Part shown: piece by piece, positions 43,107 to 51,766 of the stretch
Position numbering within the stretch: the first letter of the stretch is position 1
How the letters are laid out: each line of letters starts with the position of its first letter
Assembly (NCBI RefSeq): GCF_001517425.1
Contig: NZ_FBWL01000166.1
Span: forward strand, 57,862-121,861
From: Clostridium sp. C105KSO13
Lineage (GTDB): Bacteria; Bacillota; Clostridia; Lachnospirales; Lachnospiraceae
DNA length: 64,000 nt
Direction: 5' to 3'
Position numbers and translations under genes: made by a program
Notes under the pieces: generated by a model
The model's database searches: none
What the model saw: only the letters and a program-made list of their open reading frames with translations
What the model was told of the DNA's origin: nothing

Positions 43107-44138
43107 ATGAAAAAAAGAATTTTAGCGGTGCTGACAACAGTGGTACTGGGATTCTCCATGCTGGCAGGGTGTACGACCAAATCCCCTGTGAAAGAGGATT
43201 CCGGTTCCGATGCGAAAACAGAGGACACCGCAGATAAGGGAGATGGCAAGTACAACATAGGTATTACACTTCAATCCCTGGAAAATGACTACTGGGCAGG
43301 TGTGTTCGGTGAAGTTGAAAAGTTGTTAAAGGAGAAAGGCTGGGATTATACACTTATTGACTGCAAAGACAACTCAGCAACGCAGATCAGTCAGATTGAG
43401 AACTTTATTACATCCGGCGTGGACATGATCATGGTTCATCCCTCTGACCCAAGTGCAATTGAGGAGGTATGCCAGCAGGCGTTGGACGCAGGAATTAAGG
43501 TAATGTGCTGGGATGACAAGATGGAGAATACAACTGTAAACTGGGTTCTTGACAATACAGAGCTTGGTAAGACAATTGCAGAACCGGCAGCAGATTTTAT
43601 TGATGAGCATTATTCAGAGGACAACAAAGCAGAAGTATGTGTCATCGGATATCCTCAGACTCCAATCTTACTGGAAAGAGAAAATGGTATTGTTGAAGGA
43701 CTAAAGGCTGCAGAAGGTAAATATGAGATAGTTGCTACGATTGAGGGGCTTGAGGCAGGACCGGCTCAGACAAACGTTGAGACAGTACTCCAGGCACATC
43801 CCGACTGTAAAGTATTTGTAACGATCGGCGCAGGTGCTGACATCGGAGCCAATCAGGCACTGCTTACCCACTACAAGAATGAAATTCCGGAAGACTGCGG
43901 TATCTTCTCAGGTGATGCTACAGAGCAGCAGATGCGGGCAATAAAATCAGGCAATGAAGCTTCCAACACGACAGTAGGATTTGAAGGTTCCAATGCCAGA
44001 ACAGCAAAAGCTTGTGTAGAAATGTATGAAAAAGTTTTATCAGGAGAAAAATTTGAAGGTGGCGACCATGACATATTCAGACCATTCGTAGTAATTAATG
44101 CAGACAATGTCGATGAATATCTTGCAGATTACGAATAA
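43107..44138 (+). CDS. Sugar ABC transporter substrate-binding lipoprotein
   Basis: 343 residues. Lipobox SMLAGCTTK (Cys about 22), acidic linker, then a ribose-type fold: YNIGITLQSLENDYWAGVFGEVEKLLKEKG, DMIMVHPSDPSAIEEVC, FVTIGAGADIGANQAL. Differs clearly from the two binding proteins at 25489 and 29217, so its ligand is probably different; a polyol or its ketose is suggested by the dehydrogenases around it. Start 43107 keeps a proper distance to AGGAGG; the ATG at 43101 is too close. Confidence 0.9.
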   Translation: MKKRILAVLTTVVLGFSMLAGCTTKSPVKEDSGSDAKTEDTADKGDGKYNIGITLQSLENDYWAGVFGEVEKLLKEKGWDYTLIDCKDNSATQISQIENFITSGVDMIMVHPSDPSAIEEVCQQALDAGIKVMCWDDKMENTTVNWVLDNTELGKTIAEPAADFIDEHYSEDNKAEVCVIGYPQTPILLERENGIVEGLKAAEGKYEIVATIEGLEAGPAQTNVETVLQAHPDCKVFVTIGAGADIGANQALLTHYKNEIPEDCGIFSGDATEQQMRAIKSGNEASNTTVGFEGSNARTAKACVEMYEKVLSGEKFEGGDHDIFRPFVVINADNVDEYLADYE

Positions 44139-44167
44139 GAAAAGATTTATAGTAAAACAAAAGTTGG

Positions 44168-44191
44168 GGAGGCGGTTTTTAAGCCGCCTCC
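44168..44191 (+). promoter_or_regulatory. Intergenic stability hairpin
   Basis: GGAGGCGG (44168-44175) pairs with CCGCCTCC (44184-44191) around TTTTTAAG. No T run follows. Such hairpins after binding-protein genes commonly protect the upstream message, giving more receptor than ATPase. Confidence 0.6.
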
Positions 44192-44212
44192 TGCCAATAA
44201 CGGGGGTACATT

Positions 44213-45727
44213 ATGAATGAAGAATATGTATTACAGCTGCAGCATATAAGAAAAGAATACCCGGGCGTTGTTGCACTGAAGGATGTTTCTCTTGAACTGA
44301 AAAAGGGCGAGATTTTGGCATTGATCGGTGAAAATGGCGCCGGGAAATCAACATTGATAAAAACATGTTCCGGAGCGGTTATCCCCACCTCCGGCAAGAT
44401 TGTGGTAAATGGAAGTGAGCATACAAGTATGACACCTCTGCTGGCAGCAGAAAATGGAATTGCTATTATTTATCAGGAATTTAATAATGTAGCAGAATTA
44501 TCTGCCGCAGAAAACCTGTTTCTGGGAAGACCTATCAAAAAGGGCTTCATTATTGATAAGAAAGCGATGGAAAAAGAAGCCGCAAAAGCATTCGAACGCC
44601 TGCACATTAAAATTAATCCCAAGTCGCTGATGAAGAATCTGACAGTTGGCTACCAGCAAATGGTCGAGATTGCAAAAGCCATTCAACAGGATGCAAAAAT
44701 ATTGATTATGGATGAACCGTCTGCACCTCTGACCAGCGCAGAAGTGGAAAATATGTTTGAGGTAGTAGAACGTTTACGTGAAGAGGGTATTTCTATTATA
44801 TACATCTCTCATAGACTGGAGGAAATATACCGCCTGTCCGACCGGATTGTGGTTTTACGTGACGGCGAATATGTGAAAACACTGATGACTAAGGAGAGCC
44901 GTGTAGAAGAGCTTATTCATCTGATGGTAGGCCGTGAACTGACAGAATCTTACCCGGAACGGAAGGATTGTATCAACAAGAAGGAAATAGTTCTGGAATT
45001 ACAGGATGTCTGCGGAAATGGCGATGAGGATATTAATCTTCAGATTCATAAGGGCGAAATACTTGGGCTGGGAGGACTTGTAGGGGCCGGACGCACGGAA
45101 CTGGCCCATTTAATTTTTGGAGCTGCTAAGAAGATATCAGGCAAAATGATTTTGGACGGAAAGGAAATCAATCCAAAGAGTCCACGGGATGCAATAGATT
45201 TAGGAATCGCACTGGTGCCGGAGGACAGAAAACGCCACGGAGCTATGCTGGGAGTTTCAATAAAAAACAATATCAATATGGCAGTATATGAGAGAAATTC
45301 TATCTTGAGCGTGATCGATGCAAAAAAGGAGAAAGAAATTGCCAGAAAATATAAGGATGAACTGGCAATCAAAACACCTACCTTAGAACAGTTGGTAAAG
45401 AACCTGAGCGGAGGAAATCAGCAGAAGGTAATTCTGGCTAGATGGCTGGCAGCAAATTCAGAATTGGTTATCTTTGATGAACCGACCAGAGGTATCGATG
45501 TTGGAGCAAAATATGAAATTTATAAGCTGATGAACCATCTAGTCGAAGAGGAAGGAAAAACCATCTTGCTGATCTCTTCTGAGATGGAGGAACTGATGGG
45601 AATGTCTGACAGGATTGTTGTGCTGGCGGATGGCCGCATAACAGGAGAATTGGATAAATGTGATTTTGAGCAGGATACAATTATGGCATATGCATCAGCA
45701 GCAGTCAAGGAGGCGCAGACAGTATGA
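44213..45727 (+). CDS. Sugar ABC transporter ATP-binding protein, RbsA-like
   Basis: 504 residues, two ABC modules: Walker A GENGAGKSTLIK (about 41), Walker B ILIMDEPSAPL, then LGGLVGAGRTELA, signature LSGGNQQKVILARW and VIFDEPTRGIDVGA. Overlaps the permease by 4 bases (ATGA), so they are translationally coupled. Confidence 0.94.
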   Translation: MNEEYVLQLQHIRKEYPGVVALKDVSLELKKGEILALIGENGAGKSTLIKTCSGAVIPTSGKIVVNGSEHTSMTPLLAAENGIAIIYQEFNNVAELSAAENLFLGRPIKKGFIIDKKAMEKEAAKAFERLHIKINPKSLMKNLTVGYQQMVEIAKAIQQDAKILIMDEPSAPLTSAEVENMFEVVERLREEGISIIYISHRLEEIYRLSDRIVVLRDGEYVKTLMTKESRVEELIHLMVGRELTESYPERKDCINKKEIVLELQDVCGNGDEDINLQIHKGEILGLGGLVGAGRTELAHLIFGAAKKISGKMILDGKEINPKSPRDAIDLGIALVPEDRKRHGAMLGVSIKNNINMAVYERNSILSVIDAKKEKEIARKYKDELAIKTPTLEQLVKNLSGGNQQKVILARWLAANSELVIFDEPTRGIDVGAKYEIYKLMNHLVEEEGKTILLISSEMEELMGMSDRIVVLADGRITGELDKCDFEQDTIMAYASAAVKEAQTV

Positions 45728-46671
45728 AAAAGAAAGCGATATATCAGTTAAAAGATAAGGCAATCTGGGTTGTGTTCGTGGTTTTGTTTATTGCTTTTAC
45801 CATTGCAAACACCAGATTTATTACACCAAATAACCTGATTACAATTGCACGCCAGGTATCTATGTATGGAATTGCTTCCATTGGCATGACATTTGTAATT
45901 CTACTGGGCGGAATCGACTTGGCGACAGGTTCTATTATTACTTTTGTAAATACTATTTGCGCCTACTTTATGGTACATAGTGGAATGAACATGTATATAG
46001 CCATTCTTCTATCCCTCGTGCTTGCTACTCTGATCGGCACCTTGAACGGCTTCATGGTGTCCACAGTGGGGATGCCGGCCCTGATCGCAACCTTTGCGAC
46101 ACAGACCATTTTTAAGGGAGTTGCTTTCATCATAAGCGGTGGTACACCAATCAATGGATTTACAGAGAAATTTAAGATTATCGGTCAGGGTTATGTGGGT
46201 CCCATACCTGTCCCGGTTATTATTATGATCATCTGTTTTGCACTGGGCAGCTTCATATTAAATAAGACGTATTTCGGCCGCTACTTTTATGCGGTAGGCG
46301 GAAATGAAGAAGCTGCACAGCTGTCCGGAATACCTGTGGGCCGTGTGAAATATCTAGTGTATTCACTGTCAGGGTTGTTTGCAGGCCTTGCAGGTATTGT
46401 AATGTTGTCTCGGACCAATTCGGCTCAATCATCTGCCGGTCTTGGTTATGAATTCGATGTTATCACCTGTGTAGTTTTAGGAGGAGTATCCGTAACCGGA
46501 GGTTATGGCAAACTATCCAATGTTGTTGCCGGTGTATTGATTATCGGCGCACTGACCAACGGTATGGTGCTGATGAATGTAAGTTCTTATGTACAGATGG
46601 TTGTAAAAGGACTTGTACTTGCTTTTGCGGTAGGGTTTGACTGTATTCAGAAGAAGAGACAGACTATATAA
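45724..46671 (+). CDS. Sugar ABC transporter permease, RbsC-like
   Basis: 315 residues with eight or more membrane segments. Motifs GGIDLATGSIITFVNTICA, MVSTVGMPALIATFATQTI, CVVLGGVSVTGGYGKLSNVVAGVLIIG. Third component of the importer begun at 43107. Confidence 0.94.
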   Translation: MKKKAIYQLKDKAIWVVFVVLFIAFTIANTRFITPNNLITIARQVSMYGIASIGMTFVILLGGIDLATGSIITFVNTICAYFMVHSGMNMYIAILLSLVLATLIGTLNGFMVSTVGMPALIATFATQTIFKGVAFIISGGTPINGFTEKFKIIGQGYVGPIPVPVIIMIICFALGSFILNKTYFGRYFYAVGGNEEAAQLSGIPVGRVKYLVYSLSGLFAGLAGIVMLSRTNSAQSSAGLGYEFDVITCVVLGGVSVTGGYGKLSNVVAGVLIIGALTNGMVLMNVSSYVQMVVKGLVLAFAVGFDCIQKKRQTI

Positions 46672-46713
46672 AGTATCATTCTTCCGATCTTTTGATGAGT
46701 TTTGCTAAAGAGG

Positions 46714-46742
46714 TTGACAGAAAACTTGCTTAATATTAGTAT
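46714..46742 (+). promoter_or_regulatory. Promoter of the second ROK gene
   Basis: Consensus TTGACA (46714-46719), 17-base spacer, TAGTAT (46737-46742). Confidence 0.65.
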
Positions 46743-46798
46743 AACTTTGAGCGCTTTATTGAAGGGCAGAACAAATATTACGAAAATTAGGTGACAAA

Positions 46799-47935
46799 AT
46801 GAGCAGAGGAAAAATCAGCCCCAATGTAATCAAGCTGAATAACAGGCAGTCCGTATATCAGTATATCCGGAAAAATGATTCGGTTTCAAAGCAGGATATT
46901 GTCGTAGCTTTGCAGTTGAGTCTTCCTACGGTCACTCAAAACTTACAGTATCTGGAAAAGCAAAAACTTATTGATACATCTCGAAAAATCAAAAACACAG
47001 GCGGCCGCAATGCGACTGCCTATACTTACATTGAGAATGCAAAGATGGCAATCGGTGTTTATATCACGGTGTATCATATAAATGCTGTTGCAGTGGATTT
47101 ATCAGGGGATATAAAGGGGATTATAAGAGAACGGGTTCCGTTTAACCTGGATGATGATGAGTACTTGAAGAAAATCGGCAGAGCGGTGGAAATAGTGAAG
47201 GCGCAGGCAGGCATTTCTGATAAGGATATTCTGGGGGTTGGAATCGGTGTTCCGGGGCTAGTATCAGATGACGGAGAAAATGTTCTCTATGGTATGACAT
47301 TGAATTTTACGGGAAAGACCAGAAAAGAGATTGCAAAATATATCCCCTATAATAACCGTCTTTTACATGATTCTTATGCAGCGGGGTACGCAGAGATATG
47401 GGAGGATCACAGAGTAAAGAATGGATTTTACATAAGCTTGAGCAACAGTGTAGGCGGATCTATTATTATTGACCAGACAATTTATGAAGGAGACCGCCAA
47501 AAGGGCGGAGAAATTGGCCACATGGTGGTTGTTCCCAAGGGTGGAGAAAAATGTTACTGCGGCAGATACGGATGTTTTGATACCGTCTGCAGGGCCTGCA
47601 TTTTGGATCAGTACACTGGGGGGAACCTGGAAGAGTTTTTTGTACAGCTTAAAAAGGGGGACCGGGAAGCAGCAAAGCTGTGGGATGAGTATCTGGATAA
47701 TCTGGCAATAGCTGTACATAATATGCGGATACTTTTCGATGGTGTGATTATAGTCGGAGGGTATGTAGGTGCTTATATCGGAGACTATATGGAAGATTTG
47801 TGTGATCGGGTAGACAGGCACAATCCATTTGGCGACAGTGCAAAAGACTACTTGTTCCAATGCAGATTTAAAAGAGAAGCGACAGCGGCAGGGGCGGCAC
47901 TTTTTTATATTGATGAGTTTCTGAACAGTGTATAA
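46799..47935 (+). CDS. ROK family transcriptional regulator, second copy
   Basis: 378 residues. Winged helix RQSVYQYIRKNDSVSKQDIVVALQLSLPTVTQNLQYLEKQ, then the ROK domain with HMVVVPKGGEKCYCGRYGCFDTVCR and VIIVGGYVGAYIGDY. Same layout and similar length as the protein at 39777, including the FYIDEF end. The stop overlaps the upstream edge of the next gene's SD region, so regulator and dehydrogenase are one transcript. Confidence 0.9.
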   Translation: MSRGKISPNVIKLNNRQSVYQYIRKNDSVSKQDIVVALQLSLPTVTQNLQYLEKQKLIDTSRKIKNTGGRNATAYTYIENAKMAIGVYITVYHINAVAVDLSGDIKGIIRERVPFNLDDDEYLKKIGRAVEIVKAQAGISDKDILGVGIGVPGLVSDDGENVLYGMTLNFTGKTRKEIAKYIPYNNRLLHDSYAAGYAEIWEDHRVKNGFYISLSNSVGGSIIIDQTIYEGDRQKGGEIGHMVVVPKGGEKCYCGRYGCFDTVCRACILDQYTGGNLEEFFVQLKKGDREAAKLWDEYLDNLAIAVHNMRILFDGVIIVGGYVGAYIGDYMEDLCDRVDRHNPFGDSAKDYLFQCRFKREATAAGAALFYIDEFLNSV

Positions 47936-47950
47936 ATGGAGGGATATGTT

Positions 47951-48970
47951 ATGAAGGCAGCAGTATATCACGGGCGCCATGATTTGAGGGTAGAAGAGGT
48001 TCCGGAGAGAGCGCTTGAAGGCAACGAGGTTAAAATTAAAGTAAAGTATTGCGGCGTCTGTGGAACAGATGTACATATATATAACGGTGATCCGGGCGCT
48101 TTTGCAGTAAAGCCTCCGCTGATACCAGGCCATGAATTCTCAGGCGTTGTGGCAGAGATCGGAAGCCGGGTTACGGAGTTTAAAGTAGGAGATAAGGTAA
48201 GCGGGGATCCCAATGACATGTGCGGTGAGTGCTACTTCTGCAAAAATGCGATGCAGCATTTTTGCACCCATAATATAGGTGTAGGTACCACAGTTGACGG
48301 CGGCTTCGCAGAATACGTAATTATGCGGGAGAAACAGGTTTATAAGGTACCTGACGGTTTGAGTTATATGGAAGCAGCGATGGCAGAACCCATGTCTTGC
48401 TGTATTCACGGAATTGACCTGTGCCATATCAAGGCGGGGAATACTGTTCTTGTGATGGGCGGCGGTCCCATCGGCATTATTATGCTTCAGCTTGCAAAGA
48501 ATGCAGGGGCTTCCAAAGTGATTCTGTCAGAACCAGTGGAGGAGAAGCGAGCCCTTGCATTGAAGCTGGGGGCCGATTTAACAGTGAATCCTCTCGAGGA
48601 AGGCATGGAGAAGTTTCTCGCAGCAAACTGCGAGAACGTAGATGCAGTAATAGAATGTGTCGGAAATATACATACCCAGGAAGATGCAGTCCGGTTTGCA
48701 GGAAAAGGTGCGACGATTATGTATTTCGGCCTGTCTTCACCTGAAGAAGGGTTTTCCATTAAGCCGGATGACATCTTCAGGAAAGAACTGCACATTACAT
48801 CTTCGTTCATTAATCCATATACCTTTGAAAGAGCGATTCAGGTACTTGCTTCAGGAAAAGTTGATGTGGAAAGCATCATTACAAATATAGTATCTCTTGA
48901 TAATATTGCAGATGTGTTCGTGAAATCAGAGTACCGCAGAAGCGGCAAAGTTATGATACAAGTGTCATAA
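47951..48970 (+). CDS. Zinc alcohol dehydrogenase, polyol type
   Basis: 339 residues. YCGVCGTDVHIYNGDPGAF, LIPGHEFSGVVAEIG, structural zinc DMCGECYFCKNAMQHFC, EPMSCCIHGID, MGGGPIGIIMLQLAKNAGA. The start at 47951 follows GGAGGG. Third zinc MDR in 10 kb. FSIKPDDIFRKELHITSSFINPYTFERAI resembles the arabitol/sorbitol dehydrogenase branch. Exact polyol not readable. Confidence 0.88.
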   Translation: MKAAVYHGRHDLRVEEVPERALEGNEVKIKVKYCGVCGTDVHIYNGDPGAFAVKPPLIPGHEFSGVVAEIGSRVTEFKVGDKVSGDPNDMCGECYFCKNAMQHFCTHNIGVGTTVDGGFAEYVIMREKQVYKVPDGLSYMEAAMAEPMSCCIHGIDLCHIKAGNTVLVMGGGPIGIIMLQLAKNAGASKVILSEPVEEKRALALKLGADLTVNPLEEGMEKFLAANCENVDAVIECVGNIHTQEDAVRFAGKGATIMYFGLSSPEEGFSIKPDDIFRKELHITSSFINPYTFERAIQVLASGKVDVESIITNIVSLDNIADVFVKSEYRRSGKVMIQVS

Positions 48971-49032
48971 GATGTAAGGATCAAAAGGGATTTTGACCCT
49001 TGATACTTACGGATTGCTACGCACTTTGTGCT
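48971..49032 (-). repeat. Dispersed intergenic repeat, copy C
   Basis: 62 bases whose reverse complement matches copy A at 58 of 62 positions. It starts immediately after the dehydrogenase stop. Two hairpins are visible: AAGGATCAAAA/TTTTGACCCTT and ATTGC-TAC-GCAC-TTT-GTGC-TCCT-GCAAT (reaching 49040). Confidence 0.85.
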
Positions 49033-49058
49033 CCTGCAATCATAAAAAAGAAAATCTT

Positions 49059-49113
49059 CAGGGAGTATATACTGAAAATGGCAATCAGTATATACTCCCT
49101 GTTTGCGTTTTTG
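49059..49113 (+). terminator. Strong terminator
   Basis: A perfect 17-base stem, CAGGGAGTATATACTGA (49059-49075) with its complement at 49085-49101, loop AATGGCAAT-like, then a T-rich run to about 49113. Confidence 0.85.
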
Positions 49114-49118
49114 TTCTG

Positions 49119-49147
49119 TTGCAGTATACTCTGAGGGTATGTATAAT
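49119..49147 (+). promoter_or_regulatory. Promoter of the ferritin-like/VIT1 gene
   Basis: TTGCAG (49119-49124), 17-base spacer, TATAAT (49142-49147). Confidence 0.7.
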
Positions 49148-49193
49148 ATAGAAGTAAACTTTAAAGAATGAAAGAATTGGGAGATGATCAATT

Positions 49194-50054
49194 TTGACCA
49201 AAGATGATTTTAAAAAGCTTCAAAAGAATGAGGTGCAGGGAGCTGCATTATATCAAAAAATAGCTGAAATGACAAAGGACAAGAAAGAAAAGGAAATACT
49301 GATGGCTATATCTAAGGATGAATGGAAACATGCCAAAACTTTTGGAAAGTATTCGACCATGAGTATGAAACCTAATAGTTTCTATGTGTTCTTTTTTGCA
49401 TTATTAGCGCGTATTTTGGGATATACTTTCATTATAAAATTCCTTGAAAGGAATGAAGACAAAGGAATTGCGGTTTATGAGAAAGAAATCTCAGAGATAC
49501 CGGAACTTCCCCGAATATTGGAAGACGAGGAGAGGCATGAAAAGGAGTTACTGGACATGCTTGACGAGGAACGGCTTCAATACATTGGTGATATTGTTTT
49601 AGGGATGAATGACGCCCTTGTAGAACTAACAGGTGCGCTTGCAGGATACACTCTGGCAATGCAGAATACACATGTAATTGCGATGGCAGGAATGATTACA
49701 GGTGTTTCGGCCACACTGTCCATGGCAGCCTCCGGTTATCTTTCGTCCCGTGAGCAGAGCCAGAAAAATGCTGCGAAATCGTCTGTTTATACCGGGTTAG
49801 CTTATCTAATTACAGTTGCGCTTTTGATTATTCCATATCTTGTAATGCCCCAGGAAAGCTATATTGCAGCACTGATAATCACACTGATAATCGCTATTGC
49901 CATCATTGCGGCATTTAACTTCTATATATCAATCGCTAAAGGAAGGGCATTCAAGAAAAACTTCCTTCTGATGTCTGCGATCAGCCTGGGTGTTTCAGTG
50001 ATTACGTTTGGCATTGGACTTGTTGTGAAAAACGTGTTGGGCATCGACCTGTAA
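49194..50054 (+). CDS. Ferritin-like domain fused to VIT1/CCC1 metal transporter
   Basis: 286 residues starting with TTG after GGGAG. Residues about 1-125 form a rubrerythrin-like helical domain with Glu and His pairs (NEVQGAALYQKIAEM, SKDEWKHAKTF, EDEERHEKELLDM), probable diiron ligands. From about 130 there is a VIT1/CCC1 membrane domain: YIGDIVLGMNDALVELTGALAGYTLAM, then SMAASGYLSSREQSQKNAAKSS and three more membrane segments. The layout is that of MbfA-type iron/manganese exporters, in which the ferritin-like part senses or delivers metal. Confidence 0.88.
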   Translation: MTKDDFKKLQKNEVQGAALYQKIAEMTKDKKEKEILMAISKDEWKHAKTFGKYSTMSMKPNSFYVFFFALLARILGYTFIIKFLERNEDKGIAVYEKEISEIPELPRILEDEERHEKELLDMLDEERLQYIGDIVLGMNDALVELTGALAGYTLAMQNTHVIAMAGMITGVSATLSMAASGYLSSREQSQKNAAKSSVYTGLAYLITVALLIIPYLVMPQESYIAALIITLIIAIAIIAAFNFYISIAKGRAFKKNFLLMSAISLGVSVITFGIGLVVKNVLGIDL

Positions 50055-50175
50055 AATCTTTTTTCATGAAAGAACAGAAATGGCTTTGTAAAAACAAAAG
50101 ACAGGAGATATAGAAGTAAACAGGAGAAAAGCGATGGAATATGGGGAACTGAAACGTTTGATGAATAAACGCGGG

Positions 50176-50700
50176 TTACCATTTTTCGTAATGGACCAGG
50201 TCTTCTTCAAAGGTATCGGGTTTGCTGAGATCGATATCTTCATCGGGGTACCCGAAAGCAATCACTGAATGAGGGATTATATGGTCGGGCAGGGAAAATA
50301 GGTTTCGTTGGTTTTCTACCCGCTCCACCTGGGGCCAGGTTCCAAGCCAGACAGAACCGATACCCAGACCGTGGGCACAGAGAATCATATTTTGTGCGGC
50401 AATAGCACCGTCAATAATCCAGTAGTCTTCTGCTTCCTTAAAAGCACGGCTTAGATCACCGCAGATCAATATACCGAGCGGAGCATTTTTAAGAGGAGCT
50501 GCATACTTTCCGTTGGCATCAGCCATAAGTTCCAGCTGCTCTTTATCCTTTACTACTAAAAAAGCCCAGTCCCTCGCATTCACACAGCTGGGTCCGCTCA
50601 TTCCGGCTCTCAGAATCTTCTCTATGTCGGCATTACTGACAGGTCGGCTGCTATATTCTCGGATGCTTTTTCGAGTCATGATATTTTCAAAAGAATCCAT
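50176..50700 (-). CDS. Nitroreductase family protein
   Basis: 174 residues. FMN-binding nitroreductase fold: ENIMTRKSIREYSSRPVSNADIEKILRAGMSGPSCVNARDWAFLVVKD at the start (phosphate-binding Arg and Ser-rich loop), AAQNMILCAHGLGIGSVWLGTW in the middle, and VIAFGYPDEDI near the end. Acts as an NAD(P)H-dependent flavin reductase on an unknown acceptor. Transcribed alone. Its SD is AAGGAGGGA. Confidence 0.92.
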   Translation of the reverse strand: MDSFENIMTRKSIREYSSRPVSNADIEKILRAGMSGPSCVNARDWAFLVVKDKEQLELMADANGKYAAPLKNAPLGILICGDLSRAFKEAEDYWIIDGAIAAQNMILCAHGLGIGSVWLGTWPQVERVENQRNLFSLPDHIIPHSVIAFGYPDEDIDLSKPDTFEEDLVHYEKW

Positions 50701-50918
50701 TTAAATTCCCTCCTTTTTGAAGCATTATACAACCGGTAATGACAGTCGTCAAGGTTTGTCCCCTGAGTACTACACTGAAAATCCGTACCGCACATCAATA
50801 ATAGAAAACAATAATAAGACTTCTAAATTTATAAGGAATACCAATTAGCCAAAAGCCATTATAAGACTTATACTGTACTTTGTAATTGATTCTAAAAGTT
50901 AGGAGAAATTTTTAATAT

Positions 50919-51701
50919 ATGAGATGTATAAAGGTTGACAATTTATCTTTTGCTTATGAGAATAAGCAATTAATTTTGAGAAATATAAACTTGGAAGTAA
51001 ATGCAGGAGAATTTGTATGTATCCTTGGACAATCAGGGTGTGGAAAGAGTACATTTTTGCGTCTATTGTCAGGGTTGGAAAAACCAACCGCCGGGAAAGT
51101 TCTGATAGAGGGACAACCTATTGTGGGAGCTAGCTTGAAAAGAGGTGTTGTCTTTCAAGATTATGGCCTGTTTCCATGGATGACAGCAGGTGAGAATATT
51201 ATGCTGGCATTAAAACAGTGTTTTCCAAAACAGGATAAAAGGAAGTTGAAACAGTTGGCATTGAAAATGTTGGATGCAGTAGGACTGGACGAATACGTGT
51301 ACCGAAAGTTACCAAAAGAATTGTCCGGTGGCATGAAGCAGCGCTGTGCAATTGCTCAGGCATTTGGCATAAATCCTCCGATTCTACTGATGGACGAACC
51401 CTTCGGCGCACTAGATGCAGTAACACGTGCCAGATTACAAGATTTAGTACTTAATTTGTGGTCACAGGAAACACCCAAAAAAACAGTGTTTTTTGTAACG
51501 CATGATGTAGACGAGGCATTATTGTTGGCGAATCGAATTATAGTGCTTGGGCAGTCACCCAGTAATATAATTTATGAATGTATTATCCCGGGAGATAAAC
51601 ATCCTACCAGAGAAAATCAGTTTGAAAACCCTGACATTCTTCAGTTACGTAACACATTGATTCGACAAATTAATGAAGATGTGACAGTGCGTGTTTCTTA
51701 A
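50919..51701 (+). CDS. ABC transporter ATP-binding protein, SsuB/TauB type
   Basis: 260 residues. Walker A ILGQSGCGKSTFLRLLSG (about 37), Q-loop GVVFQDYGLFPWMT, signature LSGGMKQRCAIAQAF, Walker B ILLMDEPFGALD, H-loop FVTHDVDEALLLA. The Q-loop wording is typical of the nitrate/sulfonate/taurine/thiamine-precursor importers. AGGAG precedes the ATG. Confidence 0.92.
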   Translation: MRCIKVDNLSFAYENKQLILRNINLEVNAGEFVCILGQSGCGKSTFLRLLSGLEKPTAGKVLIEGQPIVGASLKRGVVFQDYGLFPWMTAGENIMLALKQCFPKQDKRKLKQLALKMLDAVGLDEYVYRKLPKELSGGMKQRCAIAQAFGINPPILLMDEPFGALDAVTRARLQDLVLNLWSQETPKKTVFFVTHDVDEALLLANRIIVLGQSPSNIIYECIIPGDKHPTRENQFENPDILQLRNTLIRQINEDVTVRVS

Positions 51702-51766
51702 ATGGTATTAACAGGATAAAACCCTGCTATACATATATTGGGATAAGTAGAGAGGAGAAAAATGTA

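Noticed and set aside
50134..50268. Plus-strand frame MEYGELKRLMNKRGLPFF with a good SD (CAGGAG)
   Set aside because: It runs into the antisense of the nitroreductase and stops after 44 codons. It may be the 5' stub of a lost gene, but no family is recognisable.
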